Source of the DNA: Photobacterium phosphoreum
GTDB lineage: Bacteria > Pseudomonadota > Gammaproteobacteria > Enterobacterales > Vibrionaceae
DNA length: 59,238 nt
Reading direction: 5' to 3'
Assembly: GCF_002954725.1 (NCBI RefSeq)
Contig: NZ_MSCQ01000002.1
Coordinates: 171,960 to 231,197, forward strand
Below, piece after piece: positions 1-8,171 of the stretch. Below the pieces are notes generated by a model that saw only the letters and a program-made list of their open reading frames with translations, made no database searches and was not told the origin of the DNA. The translations under genes and the position numbers were made by a program. Positions within the stretch are counted from its first letter, which is position 1. Each line of letters starts with the position of its first letter.

Positions 1-2
1 AC

Positions 3-371
3 CGTTTCTCGACTTCCGAGATGACGGATATTGGGCTGAATGAATGCTAAGCTCAACGATCGCAAAAAAACATAGGACAGCCATAAAATCACACTAGATT
101 TGACGGATAATAATACCGTCATTATTTTCCGTGAATGCCTGCGAGGGCAATAGGGAATCAATTCACAGCGATATGGGTGTCCAATGTTTAGCCATCCAAT
201 GTTTATCGAGTAACATCATAAAATTTGACGTGCTTCACTGGTGTCTTTAAGGCTCAATCACGCATTGAGTAGATCACGGATAGCCTCGTTTCTCGACTTC
301 CGAGATGACGGATATTGGGCTGAGTGAATGCCAAGCTCAACGATCGAAAAAAGATAAGACAGCCATAAAAT
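3..371. repeat. REP-like direct repeat pair of about 85 bp
   Basis: Two near-identical copies lie about 284 bp apart, at roughly 3-89 and 287-371. Each begins with a small hairpin, TCTCG-ACTTC-CGAGA (7-21 and 291-305), and continues through a shared tract ending in ACAGCCATAAAAT. They differ by a few substitutions and a small indel. The rest of 1-490 holds no gene I can support. The hairpin head and intergenic position suggest a dispersed REP-like family, but that is inference from one locus. Confidence 0.7.
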
Positions 372-489
372 TTGTAAAGATATGGCTGCCCTGTGTTTTA
401 CTGTGTGTCTAAAGTAGATAGCTCTTACAGGACAAGGCTAGCGCTGTTTTAGGTGGTGGGAATTCGTTTTTTCAAAATAGTGTATTCAA

Positions 490-535
490 TTGTCATGGTA
501 TTAAAAGCGTTTACATTAGTCCTTGTGTGGACTAA
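490..535 (+). promoter_or_regulatory. Promoter with overlapping palindromic operator for the antitoxin gene
   Basis: A perfect inverted repeat, TTAGTCC-N6-GGACTAA, spans 516-535. A plausible sigma70 promoter sits just upstream: TTGTCA at 490-495 and TACATT at 512-517, spacing 16. The palindrome would cover the -10 edge and the transcription start, the usual position for autorepression by an antitoxin. Binding of the downstream protein is inferred. Confidence 0.55.
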
Positions 536-561
536 ATAAAACTCCATTTGAGGATTTTATT

Positions 562-951
562 ATGAGTTTAGCAAAAGAGAGTGGTTTTGATGCTAAGGCA
601 TTATCAAGGACAGGTTTTAAAGCTGCCGATAATATTTTATCGTCATGGGGATGTACTGCCCAACAAAGCCAGAATATTTTAAAGTTGTCAAAATCGTCGT
701 ACCATAAATTTAAAGCGACGCCTGAAACAACTAAGTTAAGTGATGATCAATTAGAACGTGTCAGTTATATATTAAATATGCATCAAGCATTACGTATTGT
801 ATTTAGTAACCCTGTCAATATCAGTAATTTTATGGGTATGAAAAATAACAATGATTATTTTGCAGGTCGTTCACCGTTGGAAATTATTGAATCAGGAAAG
901 TTTGGTGATTTATATGAAGTTGCACGATGTGTAGATGCACTACGGGGATAG
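562..951 (+). CDS. Xre/MbcA/ParS-type antitoxin (DUF2384), orphan
   Basis: This 129-residue protein has the two-part layout of Xre/ParS antitoxins: an N-terminal helical part (about residues 1-70), then the C-terminal toxin-binding domain with the segment GRSPLEIIESGKFGDLYEVARCVD. In this family the antitoxin neutralises a RES-domain NAD-consuming toxin and represses its own operon. The ATG at 562 is chosen over an upstream TTG at 523 because AGGA lies at 551-554 and the TTG falls inside the palindromic operator. No RES gene follows; the next gene is a convergent peptidase, so this is an orphan antitoxin or one serving a toxin elsewhere. Confidence 0.8.
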   Translation: MSLAKESGFDAKALSRTGFKAADNILSSWGCTAQQSQNILKLSKSSYHKFKATPETTKLSDDQLERVSYILNMHQALRIVFSNPVNISNFMGMKNNNDYFAGRSPLEIIESGKFGDLYEVARCVDALRG

Positions 952-1074
952 AAGATAGGTGAAATAAATAGGATTAATCATATGAATATTTAGCTGTCGC
1001 CACTTGCTAGTTTTTCTCTAAAGACGTTTTATAGTACCAATTTAATACTTTTATTTTGTTATTTATATGAGCAA

Positions 1075-1106
1075 ATAAAAAACGGCCACCTAAAAAGGCA
1101 GCCGTT
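1075..1106 (-). terminator. Rho-independent terminator of the M14 peptidase gene
   Basis: On the minus strand AACGGC and GCCGTT form a stem immediately followed by a run of T. It begins about 27 bp past the peptidase stop codon. Confidence 0.7.
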
Positions 1107-1132
1107 AATATTATACGTAGAAATAATCAGTA

Positions 1133-2278
1133 TTAACGAAGATCATTAGTAACAGCAAGTACTGCTGCTAGGGTGTCGTGACCAAAGCCAACACTACGCT
1201 CTGGAGACCAGCCGTATAGGCTATCTGGATGTTTATTATGATCTTTAAATGGCATTTCAACAGTGTAAGACAAGCACTTAAATTGCTCACCCACCCAGTT
1301 TGATGCCACTGTTAGGTTCGCTTCGCCTGGCTTATCTTTGCCGTAGCCGTGTTCATCTTGGAATTCTGGCGTTACTGTTAATAGCGCTTGTTTGAATTTA
1401 TTTTCAAGATTTTCAAGGCGCGCATCGTATGATGGAATACCTTCAGAACCTGCAACGAAGTTAAATGGAATTGCTTCATCGCCGTGGATATCAAGGAACA
1501 TATCCACGCCAGTCGCTAGCATTTTCTCACGTACATAGAACACTTCAGGGCTGTTTTCTAGTGACGGTGTTTGCCACTCGCGGTTAAGGTTCACACCAAT
1601 TGCATTTAAGCGTAGGTGACCACGTGCGCTGCCATCTGGGTTCATGTTAGGCACAACATAGAATACGGCTTTGTTCAGTAGAGCACGACCAACAGTGTCG
1701 GTTTCATCTAATAAGCGTTGTACTAGGCCTTCAACAAACCATTCTGCCATGGTTTCACCTGGGTGCTGACGTGCAATAACCCAGATTTTTTTCTTTGGTA
1801 CTTCTTCGCTTTCAGTTGCTTGCTCATCACCGATCACTAATAGGCTTACATCACGGTTATCTAATGTATGGCCTAGTGTTTCTAAGCGACAGTTGTAATG
1901 GCTTTGTGCAAGGTGTAATAGATCTTGATGACGATCGTAGCTGTACGGGGCAAAGTAAGCGAAGTACATTGATTGATTTTCAGGAATAACAGTAAACGTT
2001 AATGTGTCACCATCAAACTCTGAAGGAACACGGAACCATTCTTCACGATCATAAGAAGCAACAACATCGTAGCCGTTCCAACCTTCAGGGTAGGCTGAGT
2101 TAGCAAGATCTAAGAGCTTAATAGTATGTGGCTGTTGAGCCTCAGATTCTAAACGAAAGTGAAACCATTGATGTAATTCAGATTGGTTATCGTTAGGAAT
2201 GCTAAGTTGAATGTCGTCTTTGCTGTCTGCTTTAACAACATTGATGCTACCGCTTTCGAAGTTACTGAAAATTTTCAT
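1133..2278 (-). CDS. M14-family zinc carboxypeptidase
   Basis: 381 residues. The N-terminal ~130 residues form the beta-rich domain typical of bacterial cytosolic carboxypeptidase-like M14 proteins. The peptidase domain follows, with the zinc motif HPGE in VIARQHPGETMAEW, the substrate-binding segment NPDGSARGHLRLNAIGVNLNREW, the third zinc ligand in DIHGDEA, and a late catalytic Glu in SYTVEMPFKD. No signal peptide is visible, so it should be cytosolic. The family trims C-terminal residues from peptides or proteins; the substrate here is unknown. It is transcribed alone, divergent from the FUSC gene. Confidence 0.85.
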   Translation of the reverse strand: MKIFSNFESGSINVVKADSKDDIQLSIPNDNQSELHQWFHFRLESEAQQPHTIKLLDLANSAYPEGWNGYDVVASYDREEWFRVPSEFDGDTLTFTVIPENQSMYFAYFAPYSYDRHQDLLHLAQSHYNCRLETLGHTLDNRDVSLLVIGDEQATESEEVPKKKIWVIARQHPGETMAEWFVEGLVQRLLDETDTVGRALLNKAVFYVVPNMNPDGSARGHLRLNAIGVNLNREWQTPSLENSPEVFYVREKMLATGVDMFLDIHGDEAIPFNFVAGSEGIPSYDARLENLENKFKQALLTVTPEFQDEHGYGKDKPGEANLTVASNWVGEQFKCLSYTVEMPFKDHNKHPDSLYGWSPERSVGFGHDTLAAVLAVTNDLR

Positions 2279-2368
2279 GGTGGTTACTCGTTATCGTTAT
2301 AAGTATTGAATTAGGCTATCACAAACAATAGCAATCGATAATGATTTTTGTTCATCAAAATAAGGTTT

Positions 2369-2419
2369 CATTGTTAGGTTGAGTGATTAATCATCAACGA
2401 TGCTGCTTAACTAACAATG
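2369..2419. promoter_or_regulatory. Nested inverted repeats in a divergent intergenic region
   Basis: In the 313-bp gap between the divergent M14 peptidase and FUSC genes, an outer perfect 9-bp inverted repeat (CATTGTTAG at 2369-2377, CTAACAATG at 2411-2419) encloses a second palindrome at 2378-2398, built around TGATTAATCA with GTTGA/TCAAC flanks. It may be an operator pair controlling either or both genes. No regulator gene is adjacent. Confidence 0.5.
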
Positions 2420-2591
2420 TATAGCTCTTATTAAAACAGCGATTAAACAATGTTGATGTGATTAAGTTGGCTTTTAGAGTGATAATTTATGCACAGTGGC
2501 TGTGATGACATATTTTATGTGGCTGGTTATCTTGAAAATGGTGTGTTATTGGTAGTACTTAAATTGCGTCTTTGTGTGGTTACAGAACCGA

Positions 2592-3638
2592 ATGAAAACC
2601 TTACACCAACAAATTATTAAGTACATGCGCTTATTTCATGTACTGCGTATTATTATCGCCTGCATTGTTGCTTTCTCTGTTGATATTATTTTTAAACTTC
2701 CCTATGGCACCTGGGCTCCGATTACAATTATTGTGGTGATGTCAGCCAAGTATTCAGGCGAAGTGTCAGATAAAGCCAGCCAACGGATTTTAGGTACAAC
2801 AATCGGAGCAATATTAGGATTATCACTGTATTTTTTCCCGATTGATAATGTCTATTGGCACTATGGTTTATTGCTAGCAATGCTGAGTGTGTCACTTTAT
2901 TTTACGCTTGGTAAATATTCATATAGCGCTATTTTAACCTCAGTAACATTAGTATTAGTGGCTGGTAGTGGTCCGGGGGATTTACATATCGCATTATGGC
3001 GTACAACCAATGTGCTATGGGGTGGGTTAGTGGCAATTATGGCGAGCCAATATTTATTTCCGGCTAAAGCGACGGATCATTTTAAATTAGCTTGTGGTGA
3101 TTTCTTACGCTTATTTCATCAAAACTATTCAGAGCACAATGCACTCGTAAACAGTGATGACGATTATCGTGAAATTCAATTAAGTAAATTACGCCAAACA
3201 TTAAATAAGATCACTGCGTTAGAATCGAGTATTGGTCATGAAACGCCTGAAATGAAGCTGTCGGTGAAAAAAGCGATTGCGTGTCAGGTGAGAATGTTTA
3301 ACTTGCTGGAAAATATCATCCAAACTCAGTGGCGGCATCAATACAGTAAAGAAAAAGTGCAGGAAATACGGGCATTGTCACAAGCAAAAGAGCAATTATC
3401 ACTGATGTGCGAATCATTAGGCGAAGATCTGCTTGCTCCTGAAAAACCACTAATGGTACTCAATAAGAAGCAGTTAGATATTTTAGCGTTATACCCTAAG
3501 TTGGCATCAAGTGTAGATAGCCGAACCGATATTAGTTATTACGGTTACTTGTGGCTAAATCGAGAATTGGCACGTCAGGTGGCAGAGCTTTCTGAGTGGT
3601 TGTGCCAATTTGAAACAATCAAAACAGACGTACTTTAA
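2592..3638 (+). CDS. FUSC-family (aromatic acid exporter-like) membrane protein
   Basis: 348 residues from ATG 2592; a GTG at 2574 would add six. The N-terminal ~165 residues hold about five or six hydrophobic segments with the FUSC signature PYGTWAPITIIVVMSAKYSG, which resembles the membrane module of AaeB/YccS proteins. The C-terminal half is soluble and helical. The protein is about half the length of AaeB or YccS, so it has a single transmembrane bundle. The family exports hydroxylated aromatic acids or similar compounds; the substrate cannot be read here. No clear Shine-Dalgarno sequence precedes either start. Confidence 0.75.
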   Translation: MKTLHQQIIKYMRLFHVLRIIIACIVAFSVDIIFKLPYGTWAPITIIVVMSAKYSGEVSDKASQRILGTTIGAILGLSLYFFPIDNVYWHYGLLLAMLSVSLYFTLGKYSYSAILTSVTLVLVAGSGPGDLHIALWRTTNVLWGGLVAIMASQYLFPAKATDHFKLACGDFLRLFHQNYSEHNALVNSDDDYREIQLSKLRQTLNKITALESSIGHETPEMKLSVKKAIACQVRMFNLLENIIQTQWRHQYSKEKVQEIRALSQAKEQLSLMCESLGEDLLAPEKPLMVLNKKQLDILALYPKLASSVDSRTDISYYGYLWLNRELARQVAELSEWLCQFETIKTDVL

Positions 3639-3647
3639 TGTGAACGG

Positions 3648-3986
3648 CTATTTCATTGCTGAATAGTAAGCTGCGATATCAGCAAGATCTTGGGCGTTAA
3701 GGTTTTGTAATTGTCCTTTCATCATCGTTGCCATTGGGCCTATACGGGTATCATTGGTATAAGCGAGCATAGCGTCATAAAGGTATGCTTGCTGTTGCCC
3801 TGCTAGATTAGGATAACTGGGTTGTGGCGCAATACCATTACTGCCATGACAAAAACGGCAACTTGGGGTTTTTATTTCACCTTTGCTTGCATCGCCTTTT
3901 GGCATCGCATAAGCGTTACTGCTGATACCAACAATAAGCAGTATCGCTGTTGTTAGGGTGCGAAAACCGTTAAATATATCTGTCAT
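3648..3986 (-). CDS. Small class I cytochrome c, periplasmic
   Basis: 112 residues with an N-terminal signal peptide ending near SNAYA (about residue 27), one haem-binding motif CRFCH in PSCRFCHGSNGIAP, and a distal Met ligand probably in IGPMATMMKGQ. This matches c553/c5-like monohaem electron carriers. It ends 9 bp from the convergent FUSC gene. The redox partner is not evident; the bo3 oxidase further along does not use cytochrome c. Confidence 0.85.
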   Translation of the reverse strand: MTDIFNGFRTLTTAILLIVGISSNAYAMPKGDASKGEIKTPSCRFCHGSNGIAPQPSYPNLAGQQQAYLYDAMLAYTNDTRIGPMATMMKGQLQNLNAQDLADIAAYYSAMK

Positions 3987-4145
3987 TGTAAGCCATTATG
4001 TTGTGTGGAATAAGAAAGTTATAGTAAAGAGATACTATAACTAATCAATGACTTAATCTGTGTTTAGCCTGTAAATTATGTAACAATCAATGTCATAATA
4101 AATGCCGCAATAAATGACATTTAGGGCTATTTGTTATGCGTAATA

Positions 4146-5117
4146 TTAGCTATCAGGATTGTTACGAACGCGAATAAATCGGGCGAAACGAGGAATGCCA
4201 TTGTTAGTATAACCGTTATAACGATATTGAATGGTGGAACCAATAGCGGGTGGAACTTGTCGTTGTTGATCGTTAAAACCCGATCCTATTTTGAAGGTGT
4301 CATTGGTTGCGGTTCTCACCCAGACCGATCCCATCATGCCTTGGTATTTCCCATTACCTTCCTCATAGCCAATGATAATCGCTTCAGCATCCTGATGATT
4401 CTTTAGCTTTAATAAGTGTTCAGTGCGGCCTGCTGTGTAATTATTCGATTTGTGATGCAGCATTAAACCTTCGCCATTATGGCTACTAACAATATCTAAC
4501 CATTGCTCTAATATGGCCAGATTATCAAGTGACTTATGTTCAACCCACTGCAAGTGATTAAGGGGTTGGTTATTTTGATCTCGCTGCTGCTGAATTAAGG
4601 TTTGTAATTGCTGGTAGCGGTCACTGAAAGGTGCGTTGTTATGAGGAAGATCAAACACCATATAATTGACACTTCTCCATGCTTTATCATTAGGCTCACT
4701 ATCAAGCACAATGCGTGTTAGTGCTTGAAACTGACCCCGTTCTATCCACAGTTCGCCATCTAACGGAGTCGCTGGAAAGTTAGCGTAAAACCAGTTTGGT
4801 GCATGAATGATATTACCGGTTTTAGTGAGCAATTGCTGACCGTTCCAATAAGCTCGAATACCGTCTAATTTTTCACTGACTAAATAATCAGCTACGGTAA
4901 AAGTATCGTGAATTTGATTGTCATCACTATAGTGTGCTGGATTTAATCGATCATTAGGTAAGCTTTTAGCCAGCATTAATGGTGACTGTGCCGCGGTAAT
5001 AGGAAAACTGATAGAGAGAGTAATTAATGCTGCAATAGGGGCTAAATGCTTATTAAAACGTTGAAAATTAGAACTATCATGACAATGTGACAGCGGCTGA
5101 TATTGTAGTAAAGGCAT
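4146..5117 (-). CDS. Periplasmic ATP-dependent DNA ligase (Lig E type)
   Basis: 323 residues from the ATG at 5117, preferred over one at 5141 because AGGA lies 9 nt upstream of it. A signal-like hydrophobic segment (LAPIAALITLSISFPITAA) precedes a minimal two-domain ligase: a nucleotidyltransferase domain with the nucleophile motif SEKLDGIRAYW, then LDGELW, later GEGLMLH and LLKLKNHQDAEA motifs, and a C-terminal OB domain (IGSGFNDQQRQVPP). Bacterial Lig E enzymes have this size and export signal and are thought to act on extracellular or incoming DNA. It is monocistronic. Confidence 0.88.
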   Translation of the reverse strand: MPLLQYQPLSHCHDSSNFQRFNKHLAPIAALITLSISFPITAAQSPLMLAKSLPNDRLNPAHYSDDNQIHDTFTVADYLVSEKLDGIRAYWNGQQLLTKTGNIIHAPNWFYANFPATPLDGELWIERGQFQALTRIVLDSEPNDKAWRSVNYMVFDLPHNNAPFSDRYQQLQTLIQQQRDQNNQPLNHLQWVEHKSLDNLAILEQWLDIVSSHNGEGLMLHHKSNNYTAGRTEHLLKLKNHQDAEAIIIGYEEGNGKYQGMMGSVWVRTATNDTFKIGSGFNDQQRQVPPAIGSTIQYRYNGYTNNGIPRFARFIRVRNNPDS

Positions 5118-5389
5118 GATATGTATTCCTAGTAAGCACAAGAGGTATAACTGTAAATAAATGCCATTAATGGGTAAATTATAATGATCTACTTTTGGCG
5201 ATGTTTGTGTTGATGTTGGAGTTACTCAATGTGAATCAAGTTACAGTTACATAATTAATGTGTTGGAGGTGCTAAATAGGAATTAACTATGTTGAGTATT
5301 AATATAGCCAAAATGATAAAAAAAGTAACTAATTTGACTGTATTTATAAGCGGGCTAAGGTAAAATTCTGCCATTATTGAGTTCTTCAT

Positions 5390-6463
5390 ATGGTCTTTGC
5401 TGTTATGCCGCCTCCTTTGTCGCGTTTTTTTCTTGGTGTTAATCGTTTCCTCGTGTCTAAAAATATCAATATCTCTTTCCATTGTTATTTTATTCATGCA
5501 ATGAGTTTTATGGCACTTGGGTTGTTTTCCTCGCTACTAATTGGCTCAATTCTAAACACGATTGGTATCAAATTTTCGATACCTTTATTGAGTGACGTAC
5601 TGTGGCCTATCGCGAAGCAAATGACAGGGCCAGCCATTGGTGTTGCGATTGCTTATGCATTAAAAGCACCGCCTTTAGTTTTGTTTTCCTCAACGATTGC
5701 AGGTGCTGCGGGCGCGGCAATGGGTGGGCCTGTAGGTGCTTATGTCGCCAGTATTTGTGCGGTAGAGTGCGGTAAATTGGTTGCAGGAGAAACTAAAGTC
5801 GATATTTTAGTGACGCCAGCAGTAACGGTATTAGTTGGAGTGATGGTCGGCAGTTGGATCGGGCCTTTAGTGGGCGCGGTGATGACCCAATTTGGGCAGT
5901 TAATAATGTCGACCACACAATTACAACCGTTATTAATGGGGGCATTAGTGGCGGTCTTAATGGGGATGGCGTTAACCTTACCGATCAGCAGTGCAGCCAT
6001 TGCGATTATGTTGAGCCTAAATGGTTTGGCTGCTGGTGCTGCAACCGTTGGGTGTGCGGCACAAATGGTGGGTTTTGCTGTAATGAGTTATCGTGTTAAT
6101 GGCTGGGCGGGTATTTTTGCGCAAGGGTTGGGAACCTCGATGTTACAAATGCCGAATATCGTTAAGAATTACAAGATTTGGATCCCACCGATTGTTGCAT
6201 CTGCAATCCTTGGACCTATAGCGACCGTTGTATTTCATATGGAAAATACACCACTTGGCGCAGGTATGGGAACATCGGGATTAGTTGGACAGATTCAAAC
6301 ATTGATTGCGATGGAGCAACCTGGGGTGAGTAGCGGTTATATTTATGGATTAATCGTCCTTATGCACTTTATCTTACCTGCGGTAATTACACTGATTATT
6401 GCATATATTATGCGTCGCCAAGGTTGGATTCAAGACAGTGATTTAGAGCTAAAACTAGGTTAA
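5390..6463 (+). CDS. PTS EIIC-like transporter (PTS_EIIC_2 family)
   Basis: Up to 357 residues with about ten hydrophobic segments rich in Gly/Ala, for example GAAGAAMGGPVGAYVAS and LVGVMVGSWIGPLVGAVMTQ. This matches the stand-alone EIIC family PF13303. No EIIA or EIIB partner is encoded nearby, so sugar phosphorylation and specificity cannot be assigned. The start is uncertain between ATG 5390 and ATG 5405, with no strong ribosome binding site. The gene is convergent with the 6595-7101 gene across a heptanucleotide repeat. Confidence 0.8.
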   Translation: MVFAVMPPPLSRFFLGVNRFLVSKNINISFHCYFIHAMSFMALGLFSSLLIGSILNTIGIKFSIPLLSDVLWPIAKQMTGPAIGVAIAYALKAPPLVLFSSTIAGAAGAAMGGPVGAYVASICAVECGKLVAGETKVDILVTPAVTVLVGVMVGSWIGPLVGAVMTQFGQLIMSTTQLQPLLMGALVAVLMGMALTLPISSAAIAIMLSLNGLAAGAATVGCAAQMVGFAVMSYRVNGWAGIFAQGLGTSMLQMPNIVKNYKIWIPPIVASAILGPIATVVFHMENTPLGAGMGTSGLVGQIQTLIAMEQPGVSSGYIYGLIVLMHFILPAVITLIIAYIMRRQGWIQDSDLELKLG

Positions 6464-6471
6464 TAACGTTA

Positions 6472-6597
6472 GGTGTTAGATGTTAGATGTTAGGTGCTAG
6501 GTGCTAGGTGCTAGGTGCTAGGTGTTAGATGCTAGGTGCTAGGTACTAGGTACTAGGTACTAGGTGCTAGGTGCTAGGTATTAGATGCTAGGTGCTA
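6472..6597. repeat. Heptanucleotide tandem repeat, 18 units
   Basis: Eighteen uninterrupted 7-bp units, mostly GGTGCTA with variants GGTGTTA, GATGTTA, GATGCTA, GGTACTA and GGTATTA (consensus GRTRYTA), fill the space between two convergent genes. They begin 8 bp after one stop codon. The last unit supplies the TAG stop codon of the minus-strand gene (6595-6597). Many CTAG tetranucleotides arise at unit junctions. Units differ by transitions only. Confidence 0.95.
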
Positions 6598-7101
6598 ACG
6601 ATTGGCTATAGTCGTTATTGATTGTTGTCCTACGCAGCGAAAAAAGGCGTCTGCTTGGCGTTGGCTGGCAATAAAAGCCAAAGGATTAAGCCCTTCAATG
6701 TACAATCTGGTTCGGTATCCGTGCAATTTAAACGCCTCTGTAAATTGTTGAGGACTGATATTATCATTAGCAATCGTGGTGGTATAAATAGCGGTTTGGT
6801 TATCTAAGCGTTTAAATAAGTTGTGGTCAACGACATAGTTAAGTTTTTGATCTTGTTCAGCATTATCAATTGAGTGTTGTAATAGCTTACCTCGAGAAGG
6901 TGCTTGAAGATCGTTTAGGTGATAGATTTTAACGTCGTAGTGATGTTGTCTGTCCGTTGACATTGTTAGCACGATATCATCTTGCAGACGTTCCTCTTTG
7001 ACAGTGAGCGTACAGTTAGTCTCTGTTTGGCTATAGGTCGAATTTTCAAGTAAAGGGATTGAAAATGCTGAAACAGTTAAAACAAACAGTGGTGTGATCA
7101 T
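6595..7101 (-). CDS. Exported hypothetical protein
   Basis: 168 residues, family not recognised. The N-terminus is a probable signal peptide (ITPLFVLTVSAFSIPLL). The remainder is a soluble mixed domain with two well-separated Cys (in TNCTLTV and FFRCVGQ) that could form a periplasmic disulphide. The stop codon lies in the last unit of the heptanucleotide repeat, so slippage there could alter the C-terminus. Monocistronic. Confidence 0.65.
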   Translation of the reverse strand: MITPLFVLTVSAFSIPLLENSTYSQTETNCTLTVKEERLQDDIVLTMSTDRQHHYDVKIYHLNDLQAPSRGKLLQHSIDNAEQDQKLNYVVDHNLFKRLDNQTAIYTTTIANDNISPQQFTEAFKLHGYRTRLYIEGLNPLAFIASQRQADAFFRCVGQQSITTIANR

Positions 7102-7389
7102 AAATGTACCATTAGTTATACAGTGTATTGAAAGCTGTTAAATTAATCCTAGTTTGGTTGGATTGTATTTATTGGCTAATCTCACAATATATTATGGCTG
7201 AAACACATTATTAAAATTGAGAATTAAACGGTAATTTCCTCGAATTTATTCATTATTAAGGTTTTTTCCCAGAGATATAACATTATTTGATACAGAATTA
7301 ACAATTTATCACAAGCAAAGTGTTAATCTCGTCAATAGTTAAATGTATTAGTTGTTCTTAATCCGAAAAATAAAATGGAGAAAGTGATT

Positions 7390-8088
7390 ATGTCTACTAT
7401 GGCGACACGTAAAACCCCTTTGTTATTCTCTCTTTTCGCGCTCGTTGTTGGCGGGGCAATTGGTTACGGGATTGGTGTGAAAGCGGAACAAAGCACGAGT
7501 GCACCGAATCTGCAAGCTTGTCAGCAGCATCTTCAGTCTCAAACAGAACGACTTGATCAACGTGCTGAACAATATCAAGCATTGGTGACCAGTAATGAGC
7601 AGCAAAGCCAGCAGTTAGCGCAAACAACGAAAGATTTAACAGCGATAACTGAGCAAATGGAGAAACAAAAAGCGGATTTTGCCGAACAATTAGCGTTGTT
7701 GGATCAGAAGAAGCAACAGTTATCGGTCAATCAAAAAAAATTAGAAGTGACTAAAAAGAAATTAGACACTGAAGTGGTAAAATTAAAAACCACCACCACT
7801 AAACAACAAGTGGTTATTGATAAATCACAACAGTATTTTAAGCGTCAAGCTGAGATGCAGGCGAATGTAAAAGAAACCCAAGCGAGTGTGACAGAATTAA
7901 ACCAAGCTGCTAAAGGTTTTAAGAAAGCGTGTGATGAGTTTAAATCGGGTAATAGCTGGAATTGGGTATCAAAAAAAGATTGTGATAATTATGATCAGCA
8001 AATGAAATTATTAAAAGAAAAGCAAGCGGTTTTAGTGACTCAGCAACAAGCATTAGCGGCGATTAATGTTGAAATTGGTAAGAAATAA
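7390..8088 (+). CDS. Inner-membrane-anchored coiled-coil protein
   Basis: 232 residues. The ATG at 7390 is chosen because GGAGA lies 9 nt upstream. One N-terminal transmembrane helix with glycine-zipper character (LFALVVGGAIGYGIGV) is followed by a long Gln/Lys-rich coiled coil (about residues 40-170) and a short Cys-containing tail (KKACDEFKSGNSWNWVSKKD). It resembles periplasmic coiled-coil scaffolds in general, but I cannot assign a family. Monocistronic, ending at a strong bidirectional terminator. Confidence 0.7.
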   Translation: MSTMATRKTPLLFSLFALVVGGAIGYGIGVKAEQSTSAPNLQACQQHLQSQTERLDQRAEQYQALVTSNEQQSQQLAQTTKDLTAITEQMEKQKADFAEQLALLDQKKQQLSVNQKKLEVTKKKLDTEVVKLKTTTTKQQVVIDKSQQYFKRQAEMQANVKETQASVTELNQAAKGFKKACDEFKSGNSWNWVSKKDCDNYDQQMKLLKEKQAVLVTQQQALAAINVEIGKK

Positions 8089-8119
8089 CGTTCAATCTAT
8101 TGAGACTGTATTGAAAGAT

Positions 8120-8147
8120 AAAAATAGCTGCATTGGCAGCTATTTTT
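8120..8147. terminator. Bidirectional Rho-independent terminator
   Basis: A perfect 12-bp stem, AAAAATAGCTGC / GCAGCTATTTTT with loop ATTG, sits between the convergent coiled-coil and FAD-oxidoreductase genes. A-rich and T-rich flanks allow use from both directions. Confidence 0.85.
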
Positions 8148-8171
8148 ATATCTGCTGTGGTAACATTTTAC

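Noticed and set aside
1..561. CRISPR-like array from the repeated hairpin at 7-21 and 291-305
   Set aside because: Only two copies, about 85 bp long and 284 bp apart, with no regular spacer and no cas genes.
5255..5389. Possible small antisense membrane protein (minus strand, starting MKNSIMAEF, one hydrophobic helix) overlapping the PTS EIIC upstream region
   Set aside because: The only strong AGGAGG-like site is about 20 nt from the ATG, the longer frame overlaps the EIIC coding start, and no family is recognised. Too weak to annotate.
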